64,000 nt of DNA from Wyeomyia smithii (lineage: Eukaryota > Arthropoda > Insecta > Diptera > Culicidae). The position numbers and the translations under genes are program-made. Of the stretch, positions 37,778 through 50,130 are shown in pieces. The stretch lies in contig NC_073695.1 of assembly GCF_029784165.1 (NCBI RefSeq), positions 99,761,306 to 99,825,305 on the forward strand. Direction: 5' to 3'. Below the pieces are notes generated by a model, which did no database searches, had not been told where the DNA came from, and saw nothing but the letters and a program-made list of their open reading frames with translations. Positions within the stretch are counted from its first letter, which is position 1, and the number at the start of each line of letters is the position of its first letter.

Positions 37778-38499
37778 GATCAATTTTTAGCTTAAAACTT
37801 TTATTTTCAACTTTTATCTCTAAACTTTCAACTTTTATTTTTTAAACACTTTACTTTCAATTCAAAATTTTTTTAGGTTGATACTTTAGGTTTGTGATTA
37901 CACGAATATTTTATTTATTTTTTTATGTTCTCTTATTAAAATGTATTTATTTTCCTGTGAGAGTTTTTCTTCGTGTTCTCAATTCCTTTTTAATCAATGT
38001 TTATAGTGTATCAAGACATTTGTTACAAACGAATTTACGTTGACTGTTTCCTGCTTCTATATTTCTACACTCGTCTCTAGCAGCACTTTTTTACTGGTGA
38101 AATTTAAATTACTGGTTTCCCTCAGCTTTATAACATAAAACACTCACACACGATGCTGTGCTTGTTTTGGGAATACCTGTGAAAAAGATCTCAGAAATCG
38201 ACTTATCAGAATCCTACTTCAGACTCCAGACTTCAGATTAATCTGACTGACACTGCCTGCTCTTGTTCACTCAATAACCTTCTCTTGCAATACGCACAAC
38301 ACTACCACACTTGTGCAAATCATCTTCACAGCGCGGTTGTGTCAGTGGTATGGTATCACTTCATTACACACTCGCTTTCGCTCACTTCACAGTCACATAC
38401 ACCGTTCACACTTTTTTCCGTTTCTCCCGCGATCTTTGTCTGCTGCATCGTCAATATGGCTTCTTTTTTTTCCTTCAATAGTCAAAACTCAAACACCAC
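37778..38499. other. Low-complexity T-rich spacer
   Basis: 37780-37870 is a quasi-tandem of AACTTTTATTTTYAA words. The rest is AT-rich and unrecognised up to the next LINE. Confidence 0.45.
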
Positions 38500-40590
38500 A
38501 AACCGGCGATTAAACGCTAGCCTTTATGAATTATATGTTCTGCGCACCCAGGCTAATTTGCGAAGAAACCCGAAAAAGTTCTGGAGCTTCCTCAACTCGA
38601 AGAGAAAAAGCTCTGCAATATCGTCAGAAGTGTTTCTTGATGAATCTAAATCGTCTACCGAAGCTGATGCATGTGAGATGTTCGCCACGTTCTTCTCGTC
38701 GGTTTTTGCTTCCGATCCTGTTCCTACACGATCCGTAGAAAGCGCTATCCAAAGAACGTTCCGAATAATTGTGTTGACTTAGATGTCTTTGAAATCACTC
38801 CCAAAATGGTCATCACTGCTGCCAAGAAATTAAAAACGTCATATTCCGATGGGCCTGACGGGATTCCAGCTGTAATATTTCGCCGGTGCGCCGAATTGCT
38901 TGCTGTACCACTATGCCGCATTTTTAATAAATCTTTCGCATCAGGAAAATTCCCGAATGTTTGCAAATATTCCATAATGTTTCCTGTTTTCAAAAATGGT
39001 GATCGATTACCGCGGCATCACCAATTTATCCGCAGGCTCGAAACTTTTTGAAATTATCGTGAGTGCAGCTAGACAACGTAGCACTAGACACTATATTTCG
39101 TCTGACCAACATGGTTTTACGACTGGCCGCTCCGTCACTACAAATCTCCTAGACTTCACCTCTAGTTGTATTAACGAAATGGAACGCAAAGCGCAAGTGG
39201 ATGTGATATACACAGATCTGAAGGCTGCTTTCGACCGCATAAATCACCGGATACTTCTAGACAATATTTTACGAATGGGTGCATCGCAACCATTCGTAAA
39301 CTGGCTATGCTCATATTTGTGTGGTAGACTAGTGCGAAAGAAATTAGGATCACAACTATCGCCTCCATTCACCAATAAATCTGGGGTACCTCAAGGTAGT
39401 AATTTGGGACCACTACTGTTAATGCTATATTTCAACGACGCTGCTGCTGCATTGGGAATTGGAAGTAGGCTTTTTTATGCTGACGACCTTAACATATTTT
39501 TGACGATTCGTTGCATCGAGGATTGTCATCGTCTTCAGGAAATGGTAAATTCGTTTGTGTATTGGTGTAAACTGAATTGTCTGACAATCAGCATTGCTAA
39601 ATGAGCAATTCTCGCTGAAACCGTCCCACTAGTGACATGAGGTCTTTCAAAAAGAATATTTCTATGTCTAAACGATTGAAAGTAACGAAAAAATGAGAAA
39701 ACCACTTTGGTTAGTTCATATTGATGAACCCCTCGGGCGCAAATCGGTTAAACGGTTTTACAAAAATTGATTTCTGAGCAATTCTTAACCTTTTATCGAT
39801 TTATTTCTCTTGAATTTGTCATTGAACCCCATGCGACCAACACATCGTTTTCAAGAGGAATTCATTTGAAGTAGAAAAAAATTGGCCGCCATCTTGGATC
39901 TCGCCGCCATCTTGGATTTCATCAGAAAAACGTGTTTTTGAGCAAGTTCGCAACCACCGATTTTAAATTTGAAATCACCATTGAAAGGTTGAGAAAAAAT
40001 TCTTTAAGATACATCCAAAACATTAGGTAAGCATTGAGTTTACCTTGTCATTCTGGTCACTTTTCAAAATCGAGCTTCAAACAGTTCAACGCATGACGTG
40101 CGTCCAATATCAAATCAACTCAATATACTGAGCCTGTGGTGTGCGTATGATGTGGACAGTCAGTATTCCTAGTTCATCTCATTTTTTCGCTACTTTCAAT
40201 CATTTAGACATAAAAATATCCTTTTTGAAAGACCTCATGTCACCAGTGGGACGGTTTCAGCGAGAATTGCTCAAATGCAACGTAATAACTTATCATCGTA
40301 CAAAATCGCCCATTAAATTCAGCTACCAAATAGATGGCCAAGCTTTAAATAGAGTTGAGTACGTGAATGATCTTGGCGTGACTCTCGATTCAAAACTGAC
40401 TTTTGATCGTCATCGTGCTATGATTATTTCAAAAACCAATCGCCAGTTAGGCTTCATATCGAAAATTGCACGTGATTTCAAAGACCCATACTGATTTAAA
40501 TCACTCTATTGTGCACTTGTCCGATCTATCCTCTAGTCCACCAACCTTGTTTGGATGCCATTAAAACTTCGAGTCAGATGAAAATTATAC
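38500..40590 (+). pseudogene. Jockey/CR1-like non-LTR retrotransposon, copy 1, split by a MITE
   Basis: The readable part begins with the linker before the RT (NPKKFWSFLNSKRKSSAI near 38565), then SDGPDGIPAVIF, PVFKNGDR, YRGITNLSAGSKLFE, QHGFTTGRSVTTNLLDF, motif A VDVIYTDLKAAFDRINHRIL, GVPQGSNLGPLLLMLYFNDA and YADDLNIF. Frameshifts lie near 38770 and 39000. At 39602 the frame is broken after SIAK by a 670 bp insertion. It resumes at 40277 with CNVITYHR, YVNDLGVTLDSKLTFD and QLGFISKI, then stops at 40492 and shortly after. The endonuclease half is absent. The second copy at 48571-49850 confirms the order. Confidence 0.85.
39603..40272. mobile_element. MITE of 670 bp with TIRs of about 96 bp, inserted in a reverse transcriptase frame
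   Basis: The left terminus starts GAGCAATTCTCGCTGAAACC and the right ends with its reverse complement. The two arms (39603-39698 and 40177-40272) are nearly identical, with only a few mismatches. Flanking AAAT at 39599-39602 and 40273-40276 is a 4-base target duplication: removing the insert plus one AAAT leaves a continuous RT frame. The interior has tandem CCGCCATCTTGGAT words and no transposase. A 4-base duplication with this end does not match a superfamily that I can name. Confidence 0.9.
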
Positions 40591-41281
40591 ACAAATAAAC
40601 AAATAAACTTCAATCAATCACATTAATTACCGACTTTTATCATACGTCACCTTCACCTCATTTTTTAAATTTATCCTCTTTTCTAACTACACAACATTAC
40701 CTCTTTCCTACCGTTCGTATCGTTGTTATTTTTGGGGCGCTCGAAAAATCGTGCTTCATTTTCGCGCGCCGGTTCATATGAACGACTTGCTCATCCCTAA
40801 TTATACTCTGCAGCCAAAGCAACCTTCAGCGAGTCATGTTCCCCCACACAACTTAGGGACGCTGGTGCCAGTAACGTGGAATCATATTCACGCAAATGAA
40901 CAAAACCAGAGTCATAGACAAATGCAAAATGTTTTGAACAAACTCATTGTACTGGTTCCAAACTACTTCAACAATTGTGCTAAAAACGCACCACTTTGTA
41001 CTGGTTTCGCACCATCCTACTTTTGCGTGTAGAATCATTTTTGATATTTGTTGATATTTTATCGCTCATCAATATTATCTCCGAGATTATCCGTGACTAA
41101 ATAAAATGTACACTAATCTCCGAAATACTCTAACCATTATTTCCTTCTTGATGTTAGTTGTGCATAGCGTAATTAAAACAACTTCCTTTCAATGCTTCAC
41201 TTGCTAAAACATACCAAAATTTCCCCACCTGTTGAATACAACGCCGCATTACCGAAACTCCATCATCTGGTAGACGACCGT
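40591..41281. other. Spacer, nothing recognised
   Basis: An open frame at 40751-41032 is unrecognised. TGTACTGGTT words recur within it (near 40950 and 41000). No family assignment. Confidence 0.35.
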
Positions 41282-42651
41282 TGCACAGTGGGGCAAATTG
41301 GTCCGTTGGCGCGACAAAACCTCATAACTCCCTAACAGTTGTTTCCACAGTGTTCGTATCTTCGGCAATGTTGTTCACCATAAAAACATCTTCTTGAAAA
41401 ATGTATTCAGGCAGCTTTATTTTTTTTTCTACAGACGGCGCTGACATCTATCTTTTGAATAAATGGTGCTAGCCATTTTGTTTCTTCGGGAAAGTTGTTT
41501 ATATCATTAATTGACATAAAGTTGTCGAACATATTACAACTGTAGAACTGACCGTTAACGGGATAAAATTATTTTCATTATTCATAAACCCAAAATTTCA
41601 GTAATGAATTATAACTAGAACTTAAGTACATATGTTTCAATTTCAGATATATTCGAACTTTCGAATCATCATGAAATGAATTATTGAAGGTTTGTAATTG
41701 CCTTTGTATAGTTTTTTGTCAACCTATGATGTGTCAACATATTTGAGAAAGAATATAAAATATAGTTTTAATGTTAATGTTTGTGATAAAATGTTTCAAA
41801 TAGGAACATTGTTCAATTGAAGATTAGTTGATCATGTTTCCTTTCTAAGAGCTCCTCTTGTTTAATTTTACACCATTTAACATGAATACTAAACGCTTAC
41901 TTTTGTTTAAAACACTGTTCACCCAATAACAAACTGTTTCCTGATACTAATAATTATTTCCGAGGGGTCTTAATACTACTGGACGTCAGCTACGAAAGAC
42001 CCCCGAACACAATCAGGGTCGTGTTGCATACACCGGCATTCAGCAAAGCCTATTGTAGGAAAAACATCGATGCGGACACTGCTGATTGACGAGTTTTTAC
42101 ATGAATTGACATGAAAACAATCGTTGCGAAAACTCGAATTACTCGGTAAGTCGCAACTAGTAGTAGCTGATTTTTGGTTTAGTACTAGCCAATACCTTGT
42201 ATTTTAGTACAATAATAGTGTCATAGCAGAACAACGTAGAACTTTATGTTTTTCATATTGCCGAAAATGGGGAAAAATTACAAAAAAAAACTTGTTTTAC
42301 ACACTATGCCTTCTACGACCCTATTTTCAACAAAATTGTCTAATATCACATTACCTATTAGTTTATACTCTGTTTTATGAGAATCATATGAGTTAGCTAA
42401 TTAATTACTAAGTAATTGCATGCCCTACTGGAAAATATCTGAGAAAATTTTTTCTTCCATTTTACAAGCCTTGTAAATCCTCACTTTAACAATATTATAG
42501 CACATTTTCTAAATTATTTTTGAAAGTGAATTATCATGATTTCCAGTCGACAATATGTCTACTGCAAGTAGAAAATAAAATGAGGCATGAAAACTGAATT
42601 TCATTTTTTTTAGTTTTGTCGCGACTTTTCTGGGTTCTGCCCCACAGTGCA
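41282..42651. mobile_element. Non-autonomous TIR element of about 1.37 kb
   Basis: The left end TGCACAGTGGGGCAAATTGG and the right end, read in complement, TGCACTGTGGGGCAGAACCC are inverted repeats. They continue into a shared GCGACAAAAC block about 30 bases in. The interior is AT-rich with no transposase. TGCA at both tips could be a 4-base target duplication or part of the TIR. Confidence 0.7.
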
Positions 42652-45372
42652 TTGGGGTGAACGTTTGTCGTGTATCATTAGGACGGTTAAAGTTCTCGCG
42701 AAGAAAGGCACACCTGGCCAACACCATCGATTTATTGGCCGTTTCCCCGTAGGCATACCGGGTTATTATGTTGGTTAGCAAGATGTGGACCCAATACCGG
42801 TCCTCTATCTTTCATTCTTTCTCTCTCCAATGATGTAAACACAATTCGCAACAGGTTATTAGCCCGCCTTCGTGTGTTACCGAAGCCGCTTCATCCGGGT
42901 TTCGGTTTTTTTTTTTGCGAAAGAACCAGAACACGAACTGGTTGTCGAAAGAAATTAATTTGAAAGTTGGACTCGTGGAACCCTTTAGATTTTATGACAT
43001 TCTTTTCGCTGTTATGTTTGTACTTGCGCTCGCTCTTCTTGTTTTTCTAACGGTGCTCTGTTGGGCTTTAACGTGGGCTAGAGTGGTAGAATGGCTCTCG
43101 TAATCCGCTTTTAGTCGGTCCGTTCTGCACGGTTGTTCTTCTGGACTTTCGCCAAAATTGAAAATGTGACATAAAACTGCTAGGATTGGGATAAGTGGGT
43201 TAAGATTTGAATATGAGAGAAGTTGCGTTTGCGGCACCGCGCCCTGTTTCATGCTAATTAAATTAGTTAAATTAGTAAATGTGAACATAATTGTGCATAA
43301 CTGCCAGGAGCGCAAAGCAACTAGTTGAAACACGAGCTCTTGAAGCCAACGGTATCACACTGGAAAGAAAGTAAGAATGTGCAAATTGCTACACTTTACA
43401 ACCCGCAAGAAAACGGGTTCGTCGTCTGTCGTGTTCTCTTGCTTGCGCCTTTTTTTATGGACACCTTTCACAAACTCTTTTCCGACTCCCACGCGAAGGC
43501 ACCTTTGAGGCCCGTTATTTTTTCTGCCACCATTGGTACATAAATTCCCACACAAACCACATCGTTCTAACGCCAACAGGCTGACACCCAGCTTCCCGCT
43601 CCATCGCTTTTCTCTGGCCATTCACCATTCGCTCTCAAAATTGAAAAAAAAAAAGAAAAAGAGAACCAAACAACAATATTAGAACCTCATCCCGTACAAC
43701 ATTCACTGTCTGTCTTTCTATCTGACAAATGTGATAAATTTACCTGTTCAAATTCTCGGTCTTTCCTTTCCTGGTAATTTCACGATAGCAGCCTGTCTGA
43801 ACGTTCCTAGCGCGCTTTGAACCGAGTCCCGTTACGTTCTTTATTACGCTTTGTGTTGCTGTTGTAGGTTATGTAGATTGCAGGTACAGTGCAACCAAGT
43901 GCCGGTGTTCCAAGCTGATCCTTCAAATTCAATCGGCGTCGTAATCATTATCCCATCAACCCACACCGCTTCTCTTTAGGACTTCTACTGTAGAGGTTTG
44001 GTTCTATTCATTTTTTTCTTCTTTCCCTTTCAAGGTTAGTTTTTGAAGCGTGAATAAAAAAATACGTAAGGAAACCGATCGAGGGGTGCTATCGGCTGTA
44101 GTTCAGCGTACCACAAAAAAAGTACGAAATTAAACTGGAGGACCCTTCGTATGGAATTATGTTTGAGCCGCGCTCAAGATCCCGAAAACATTTGATTTAG
44201 CTTAGGCAGCGAGGATACGGTTTTTTATATCTTTTCATTCCACCAATTTTATAGCTATTAGATATAGTGTTTCGAGCTGGCGGGCAGGACGCGGAAAGAA
44301 ACGCATTTTTGGTTTTTTTTCTTCGTAATTACTAGAAAAAAGTGAGATTGAAACTGGATCCTAGGGAACCGGTTTCTTATTCCTTATGCACTTGGATAGA
44401 ATCTTACCTTGTGTGTTTTTATCCCTTTTCTAAAGGAATTTTTTATTTCACTGTTCATTTCATACAGTGGCCAAGCAGATACGGATGCTCCAAAATGATA
44501 CAAAAGTGATAGCCAAACGCGTTTATATTAAGGTAGGTACATAACCGGTTTCAAAGTTGAAGGGCAGATAAAGGATGTTTTGTGGTCGATTTTAGTTTCT
44601 TCTTTGAAGATCCTGATTTTTTTTCATACCGTGTAATTTGAATTTTAAAATTCCTACAATGACCAACAGAAGGAGTGTTTCGTGTGAACTTTTTTGTGTT
44701 GATATTTGTTAAATGCTTTTTAATACATAATTTGACTTTTTTCCAAATAATGATTTGAGTTTATGGCAATAAGTTTTCGAGTTCGATGAATTGAACCTCA
44801 AATAACATTGTTTTTATTGACCTTTCATGCTCGATCATTTATATTGTTTACAACCAAGCTATATGAAGAGTTTTGGGAAATACAACTTGATTCCTAGGAT
44901 TCTCGGTGGGAGTGGAAGTAATGGTTAGAATTTTCCAAATAAGTTTTTAAGAATATCAAAATTAACGAAAAATGAAAACAAATGTCACTCAATATGGTGC
45001 TTCGTGATGAAAAATATAATGATACTAAGGCAATGCAACGTCCATTTCGCTTCAAGGTTCGTCCAAACAGGATGATTTTCAATTAACTATATTAAATTAT
45101 TCATATAAGTACTGCAATCTTTTATTTTTTTGTCACTGTCATTTTTACATTGTGAGTTTCAAAACATACTTCAGTTTTCACCTTCTAAATTTTATTACTC
45201 GTCAACTGCGAGCACAGTTGGCACAAGCTGTTTCGCATTTAAGAGACCGATCTGTTTTGTGACCATATTCGCTAGTTTCACAGTCCAAAATTTGAAGTAC
45301 AATTAATTTGGTTCCAACAAAACAAACCAAGCGCACTTAAAAAAATTAATTGTTTTTCAGTGGATGTAGAGT
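42652..45372. other. 2.7 kb without supported features
   Basis: I see no open frame of note, no internal repeat and no RNA gene. 43040-43620 is slightly GC-richer; 44400-45340 is AT-rich. It may be unique host DNA. Confidence 0.4.
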
Positions 45373-47140
45373 AGGGTGTCCAAAAAAATCGATGTTGAAA
45401 AAGTCAAGGTGCTCAGCCTCAAATTGGAAGATAATGTTATTTATAGCATTTTTGTAGAACATTTCGACATTCTAAAAAATTGTTTTCAGGTTGCCCAAGC
45501 GTGATTTATGAAAAAAAAAAGACTTTTTAAAGCTACAAACCCACTCTTTTGCATTTCTGCCGTGGGACTACATCTTTGTTTACTATACTGGGATGCATTG
45601 TATAAAATTGGAAATGAAACTGGCAAATGTTGCGTCAGATTTCAAACATTAATAACAGCATAACCACATTATGGATAACAATAACCAATATGTTGTTGGA
45701 TAGATAAAAACTATAACAATTTTGTAATATGCTAGGTATCACTCTAATTTCATTGCTAAGCGGTAAAATTGATGAAAAGTTTCAACAACAAACTAGCGTG
45801 AATAATGAACCAATTACATGCGAGAATTCCTAGCACAGGCGACGTGAATGGACACCATCCGTTCCCTGTGATAATCTCTGTATCAATATCGGAATCAAAA
45901 TTGACAGAGTCTCCCCGTCCCATAGGTCAATTTGTTTTTGCTTCCATGAACTTAGACTAATATGATGTCTCAAAGGTAAAAGTTTTTCAAAAAGTTTGAA
46001 ACAATCCCCATTCTTGAACAATTTCTAAACCTGCTTTCAGAAACTAATGAAAACTGATGTCTTGAAAGAAAACATGCCGGTTAAAGCAACAGTACCAGTG
46101 GAGTGAAGAACCGCAGGTCTCTCGTCGTCTATGATTGCAGCGGTACTCTTCTATTCGTACATATCAGCTGTACACTTCTATTCGTACTGCAGCGGTATTT
46201 ATTCATATTGCAGTGGTTTACTTTTGTTCGTACATTTCTATACGTGTGCAATCGAGGAAAAACTGCAATGCTGCTGTTGATGGTGACTGAAAGTTTATCT
46301 CATAAATATGATTAACATAAATTACTCAACAAGAATTGTAAATTTTCGCAACGAATATTTATTTAGTTTTTTCTTCGATATTCACTGAATAATCGTGACT
46401 GGATAGTATCGGAAGAGTTCATTTCTAGATATATACATTCATAGAAGAGTAAGAGCCTGCGAATGCTTGTGAATTTTTTGTTTATTTACTAAGATGCATT
46501 CAGAGTCTCTTTTTTCATTTCAAAACTGTTAGATGATATATTATTATTCTAAGCTTTACCATAATAAACGTATATTAGCTGTCTTCGTAATATAGCGAAT
46601 GTAGTTGTAGGCAAATGAAAAAAAATGTCATACAAAAGAAAATGTATTTGTGGATTACTACGATTTTTTGCTGGAACTCGTTAATAATTTTGTTTAACAT
46701 ATCGTCTTATGTTTGCCAATTATTTACCTTTGTAAAGGCTTCCATATTATTTTGAAAGTATTATCCATATTATAGATTTGATTTAATCAGAGTTAAATAA
46801 GACAAAATCATTCATTATGATAACGTAAATATTATTGGATTTGGTTTTTGAGTATATAGAGTTAATTCTGACTTTGACGCAATACGAGAAATTCTTTGTG
46901 CTTTTTCAATAAGCACGATATGCTTGTGCCTTGTCGAATACATGTTGTTTCCACAAAAATTACTACAGGCATAATATCGTCAGATATAAACGATATTTCT
47001 TCGAGTGTTGTTGAATATATTTCGAAAATTGATTTCCAGTGGAGGCTGAAAATAAAAATACGTACAGTCGCTGAGCAAACACATTGATTCTGTCTGCAGA
47101 CTCTGTATATTTTGTAACAAAAAATTCCCTTACTACAGTG
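45373..47140 (-). repeat. Long non-coding repeat family, copy B (most complete)
   Basis: This copy is inverted relative to copy A. It begins at AGGGTGTCCAAAAAAATCGA (45373). The part 45373-45555 also matches the reverse complement of 53225-53405. Then come GTGGGACTACATCTTTGTTT, GGCGACGTGAATGGACACCA, GAGTCTCCCCGTCCCATAGG, the 46030-46440 segment absent from copy A, GTAAGAGCCTGCGAATGCTT, and finally GCAGACTCTGTATATTTTGT near 47100. At about 1.77 kb with three copies and no shared frame, it is a non-autonomous element of unknown type. Confidence 0.75.
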
Positions 47141-47183
47141 TTTAGTCCCATGTCACCATTTCATACAACCCTAGGGCTGTATA

Positions 47184-47494
47184 CCTTACTTACTTTACTT
47201 TGCTGGCTAACGGACCGTTAACCGGTCAGGGCCGAACGAATTAGAGATGTCCAGCTTCTTCTGTCTTGGGTAGCCGCTCTCCAGTCTCCTCGTACACCAG
47301 CAGATCGTGCATCTTCTTCCACCGCGCACATCCACCGCGTGCGAGGCCTACTACGGAGTCGACGGCCTCTTCCTGTTTCTCTACTGAAGATAGTTATGGC
47401 GGTTCTCTCGTCAGGCATCCTGGCTACATGTCCAGCCCACTGAAGCCTGCCCCGCTGTTTTACCTTCACTATATCAGCATGTTTTGCCTCTCTC
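47184..47494 (-). pseudogene. RTE-clade 3' end fragment, copy b
   Basis: The minus strand from 47494 reads ADIVKVKQRGRLQWAGHVAR, MPDERTAITIFSRETGRGRR, RPRTRWMCAVEEDARSAGV and RAATQDRRSWTSLIRSALTG, with a stop at 47218. The short UTR then ends in an AAGTAAGTAAGG tail (complement at 47184-47200). It therefore shows the true C terminus and 3' terminus of this family. 5' truncation is the usual outcome of target-primed reverse transcription. Confidence 0.9.
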
Positions 47495-48290
47495 CTAGAA
47501 AGGTATAGCAATCACTGGAAAAACCAAAGGTATAAAAGTGGTCCCAATGGCCAAATGTCATATACCACTCGACCCCTTTCGACGAACTGAGCATTTTCTG
47601 TATGTATGTATGTATGTGTGTATATGTGTATGTGTGTGTATGTGCATGTGTTTTTTTCTCACTCACTTTTCTCAGAGATGGCTGGACCGATTTTCATAAA
47701 ATAAATTGCAAATGAAAGGTCTAGTTGCGCTATAGGTTGCTATCGAATTTCATTGTAATCGGATTTTTAGTTTGAAGGTTATGTACCAAAATGTAAAAAT
47801 CACGAAACATCAATATCTCAAAAACCACATTACCGATTTCAATGAAACTGGTTTCAAATGATCGGGTTGTCTCCAAAACCCTTAACTATTAAATTTCGTT
47901 ATGATTGAACATATGGTTCAAAAGTTATGTTAAGAAAAGTTATCCTGAGGTTGTTTAAACTCACTCATTTTTCTCAGAGATGGCTGAACCGATTTTCACA
48001 AAATTAGTGTCAAATGGAAGGTCTAGTTGCCCCATAGGTTGCTATTGAATTTCATTGTAATCGGATTGTAATTTTGTCCGTTGTTCATAAAAATGTGAAA
48101 TCACATAATGAAAGTAAACATATTAACTTTCTCCTAACGATCACTGGCTAAATAAAAGGTAAAAAGTGATCCAAATGGTCGAATGTCATATACTACTCGA
48201 CTCAGTTCGACGAAACGAGCATTTTCTGCATGTGTGCATGTATTAGTGTATGCGTTTGTGTGTGGGTGTGTACGTGTGTGGAGGTTTTCC
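47495..48290 (+). repeat. Dispersed mosquito-type repeat (GTATAGCAATCACTGG family), copies 2 and 3
   Basis: Copy 2 starts GAAAGGTATAGCAATCACTG at 47500. It runs through a TATGTGTG tract and TTTTCTCAGAGATGGCTGGA, with a second AGAGATGGCTGAACC-ATTTTCACA module at about 47975. Copy 3 repeats the head at 48130-48250 (GTCATATACTACTCGACTCA, GTTCGACGAAACGAGCATTT). No frame. The wording is familiar to me from Aedes repeats; the class is uncertain. Confidence 0.75.
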
Positions 48291-48570
48291 AGAAACCGAA
48301 AGCTGCAAAATCGGGTTTCAAAGTGAAATATGGAGTTTACTCCCGGCTTTCGAGCCCGGGATAATGTTTCTGAAAAACATTGGTAATGTTTGTCCCTTTA
48401 AGGTTGTTTTCCATAAATCGGAAGTAACTAAGTATTTAGAAATTTAAAATGGCGTCCTAAGTTGATTTCTGGTCTTTGGGTGTACCGCTTCCGCAATACT
48501 CATAATGGATGAAGTCGGCATCTTCGCCATCGAAATACCCGGATTCGGCAAAATTTAGCCATTTTAGGAT
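48291..48570 (+). repeat. Degenerate dispersed repeat, CCGGAAGT family, copy 5
   Basis: Phrases include TTTTCCAGAAACCGAAAGCT, GGTTGTTTTCCATAAATCGG and ATTTAAAATGGCGTCCTAAG. It ends at the Jockey/CR1-like tail at 48571. Confidence 0.6.
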
Positions 48571-49850
48571 GTATTTGTATTTGTATTTGTATTTGTACTT
48601 AAAACTCATCTGACACTTAGTCTTAATGAATTAAAACCTAATTTACAACAAATTCGATCTAAATAGCCTATTTTCAAATCTATGGCTGGGTTAGTTGAAT
48701 ACGAATAAGTTTTCTACTATTGAAAAGGCACGAATGCACGCAGTGACTGGTTCGTTATAACCAAAAGATGTTCGATGGAACCTGGGCACAAGCAGCGCAT
48801 CGTTGCGCAACGTTCTCTGCGGTGCTCGCAAATTTAGAATCGGAAGCAACCAAGGTGAGTCGATTTCTCTGTTAAGAAGCTTTCCAATTAATAACGTTTG
48901 TTGAATTGTTCGTCTTCGTTGCAGTGTGTCCAAACCCAGGAGTCGACATCGGTCAGGATACGGTGGAAGTTCTGATGGATTGCGCCATGGTAAATTCTTT
49001 AGGGCCAGTCTAAGAAAACGTTTCTGGATGCGCTCAATTCTTAAACTCCACGATGTTTGATATGGGCACCATACTACAGCAGCAGTTTCCAGAAGAGGAC
49101 GAACTAGCGCTTAGTATAAAGCCTTGAAACAATGGGGATCAGAAAAGTCTTTAGTTATTTTCGAGATGAATCCCAGTTGACGACTCGCTTTAGAAATGAT
49201 CGCCGAACGATGAAGGTCAAACGACATTTTTGTATCCAACAGGATGCCAAGGTCATTCACCTGATCTACTCTCCTAAGTGTTATGCCATCAATTACATAG
49301 GCGAAAGAAAGTAATAGGCTTGGGGATGCGATGAAACGTAATTACTACACATTTGTCAATACTAAGACACAGCTTATTCCTATGACACCAATTGGCAAAA
49401 ATATCAAGTAATGATTGCAGACGTTCACAATCCTCAACTGTACGCACAACGAAATAAAGTTTTAGGTCGTCCGCATAAACAAGTTTGCAGTTATTCTGTA
49501 GTAAAAGGGCGGCATCATTAAAAAATAATATGAAGAGCAGTGGACCCAGGTTGCTTCCCTGAGGGATTCCTGACGCGTTAGGAAAACGTTTCGAAGTGCA
49601 GGAATCAATTTCAACTTGCAGTACTCTATTCGAAAGGTACGATTTGAACCACGAAACTAGTTTACTTGAAGCTCCAAGTCGGGAGAGTTTGCAGAGCAGT
49701 ATTCGGTGGTCAATTTTGTCAAAAGCGGCTTTCAAGTCCGTATATATGACATCCATCTGAGCCTTCTGTTCCAGACTCGCAATACAGGTAGAAGTAAATT
49801 GCAGTAAATTAGTAGCCACTGCTCGACCAGGATGTACTCCTGTAACCAGA
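48571..49850 (-). pseudogene. Jockey/CR1-like non-LTR retrotransposon, copy 2, 5' truncated
   Basis: Minus strand from about 49850: PGRAVATNLLQFTSTC, VIYTDLKAAFDKIDHRILLC (motif A), GIPQGSNLGPLLFILFFNDA, YADDLKLYF and LCLSIDKCVVITFHR. After a shift near 49300 it continues VNDLGILLDTKMSFDLHR, SRQLGFISKI, one stop in FKALY*ALVRPLL, WSLRIERIQKRFLRLALKN and LGLDTLQRRRTIQQTLLIGK, ending at 48691. The 3' UTR ends in (ACAAAT)n (complement at 48571-48597), which marks the true 3' end. Two lesions are visible in about 350 codons. Confidence 0.9.
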
Positions 49851-50130
49851 AGTAGTCATCTGGATTTTTGCGTGATGTATTTGAAACATATTTATTTCAT
49901 TATATTTGCATATGTATGTTTTCATGTATGGTCATATGTGTGTGAATGTTAGGTTTTTAGTTTTAATTTAATAATGGTATAGTATTTAATAATGGTATAG
50001 TTGTGCTGAAACCAGCAGAAATTTTCAAGGAGTATTTTTTCTCTTAAATCGTGTAAATCTATTTTAACATATAATAAGTTTGAATGAGAAAGGCTGGGTC
50101 TGACCGCTAGGTGGATCAATTTAGGTTTTT
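49851..50130. other. Short AT-rich spacer
   Basis: GTATAGTATTTAATAATG is duplicated in tandem near 49975. GAGAAAGGCTGGGTCTGACC at about 50088 resembles the edge of a dispersed repeat. Nothing else. Confidence 0.4.

Noticed and set aside
40751..41032. 93-codon open frame as a host gene
   Set aside because: No recognisable domain, composition like its surroundings, and internal repeated words.
43325..43621. Overlapping open frames on both strands near 43.5 kb
   Set aside because: Neither resembles a known family, neither has repeats or codon structure that stands out, and they shadow one another.
49289..49819. A telomerase or host reverse transcriptase
   Set aside because: Motif wording and the microsatellite 3' tail match the split Jockey/CR1-like copy at 38500, so it is a retrotransposon.
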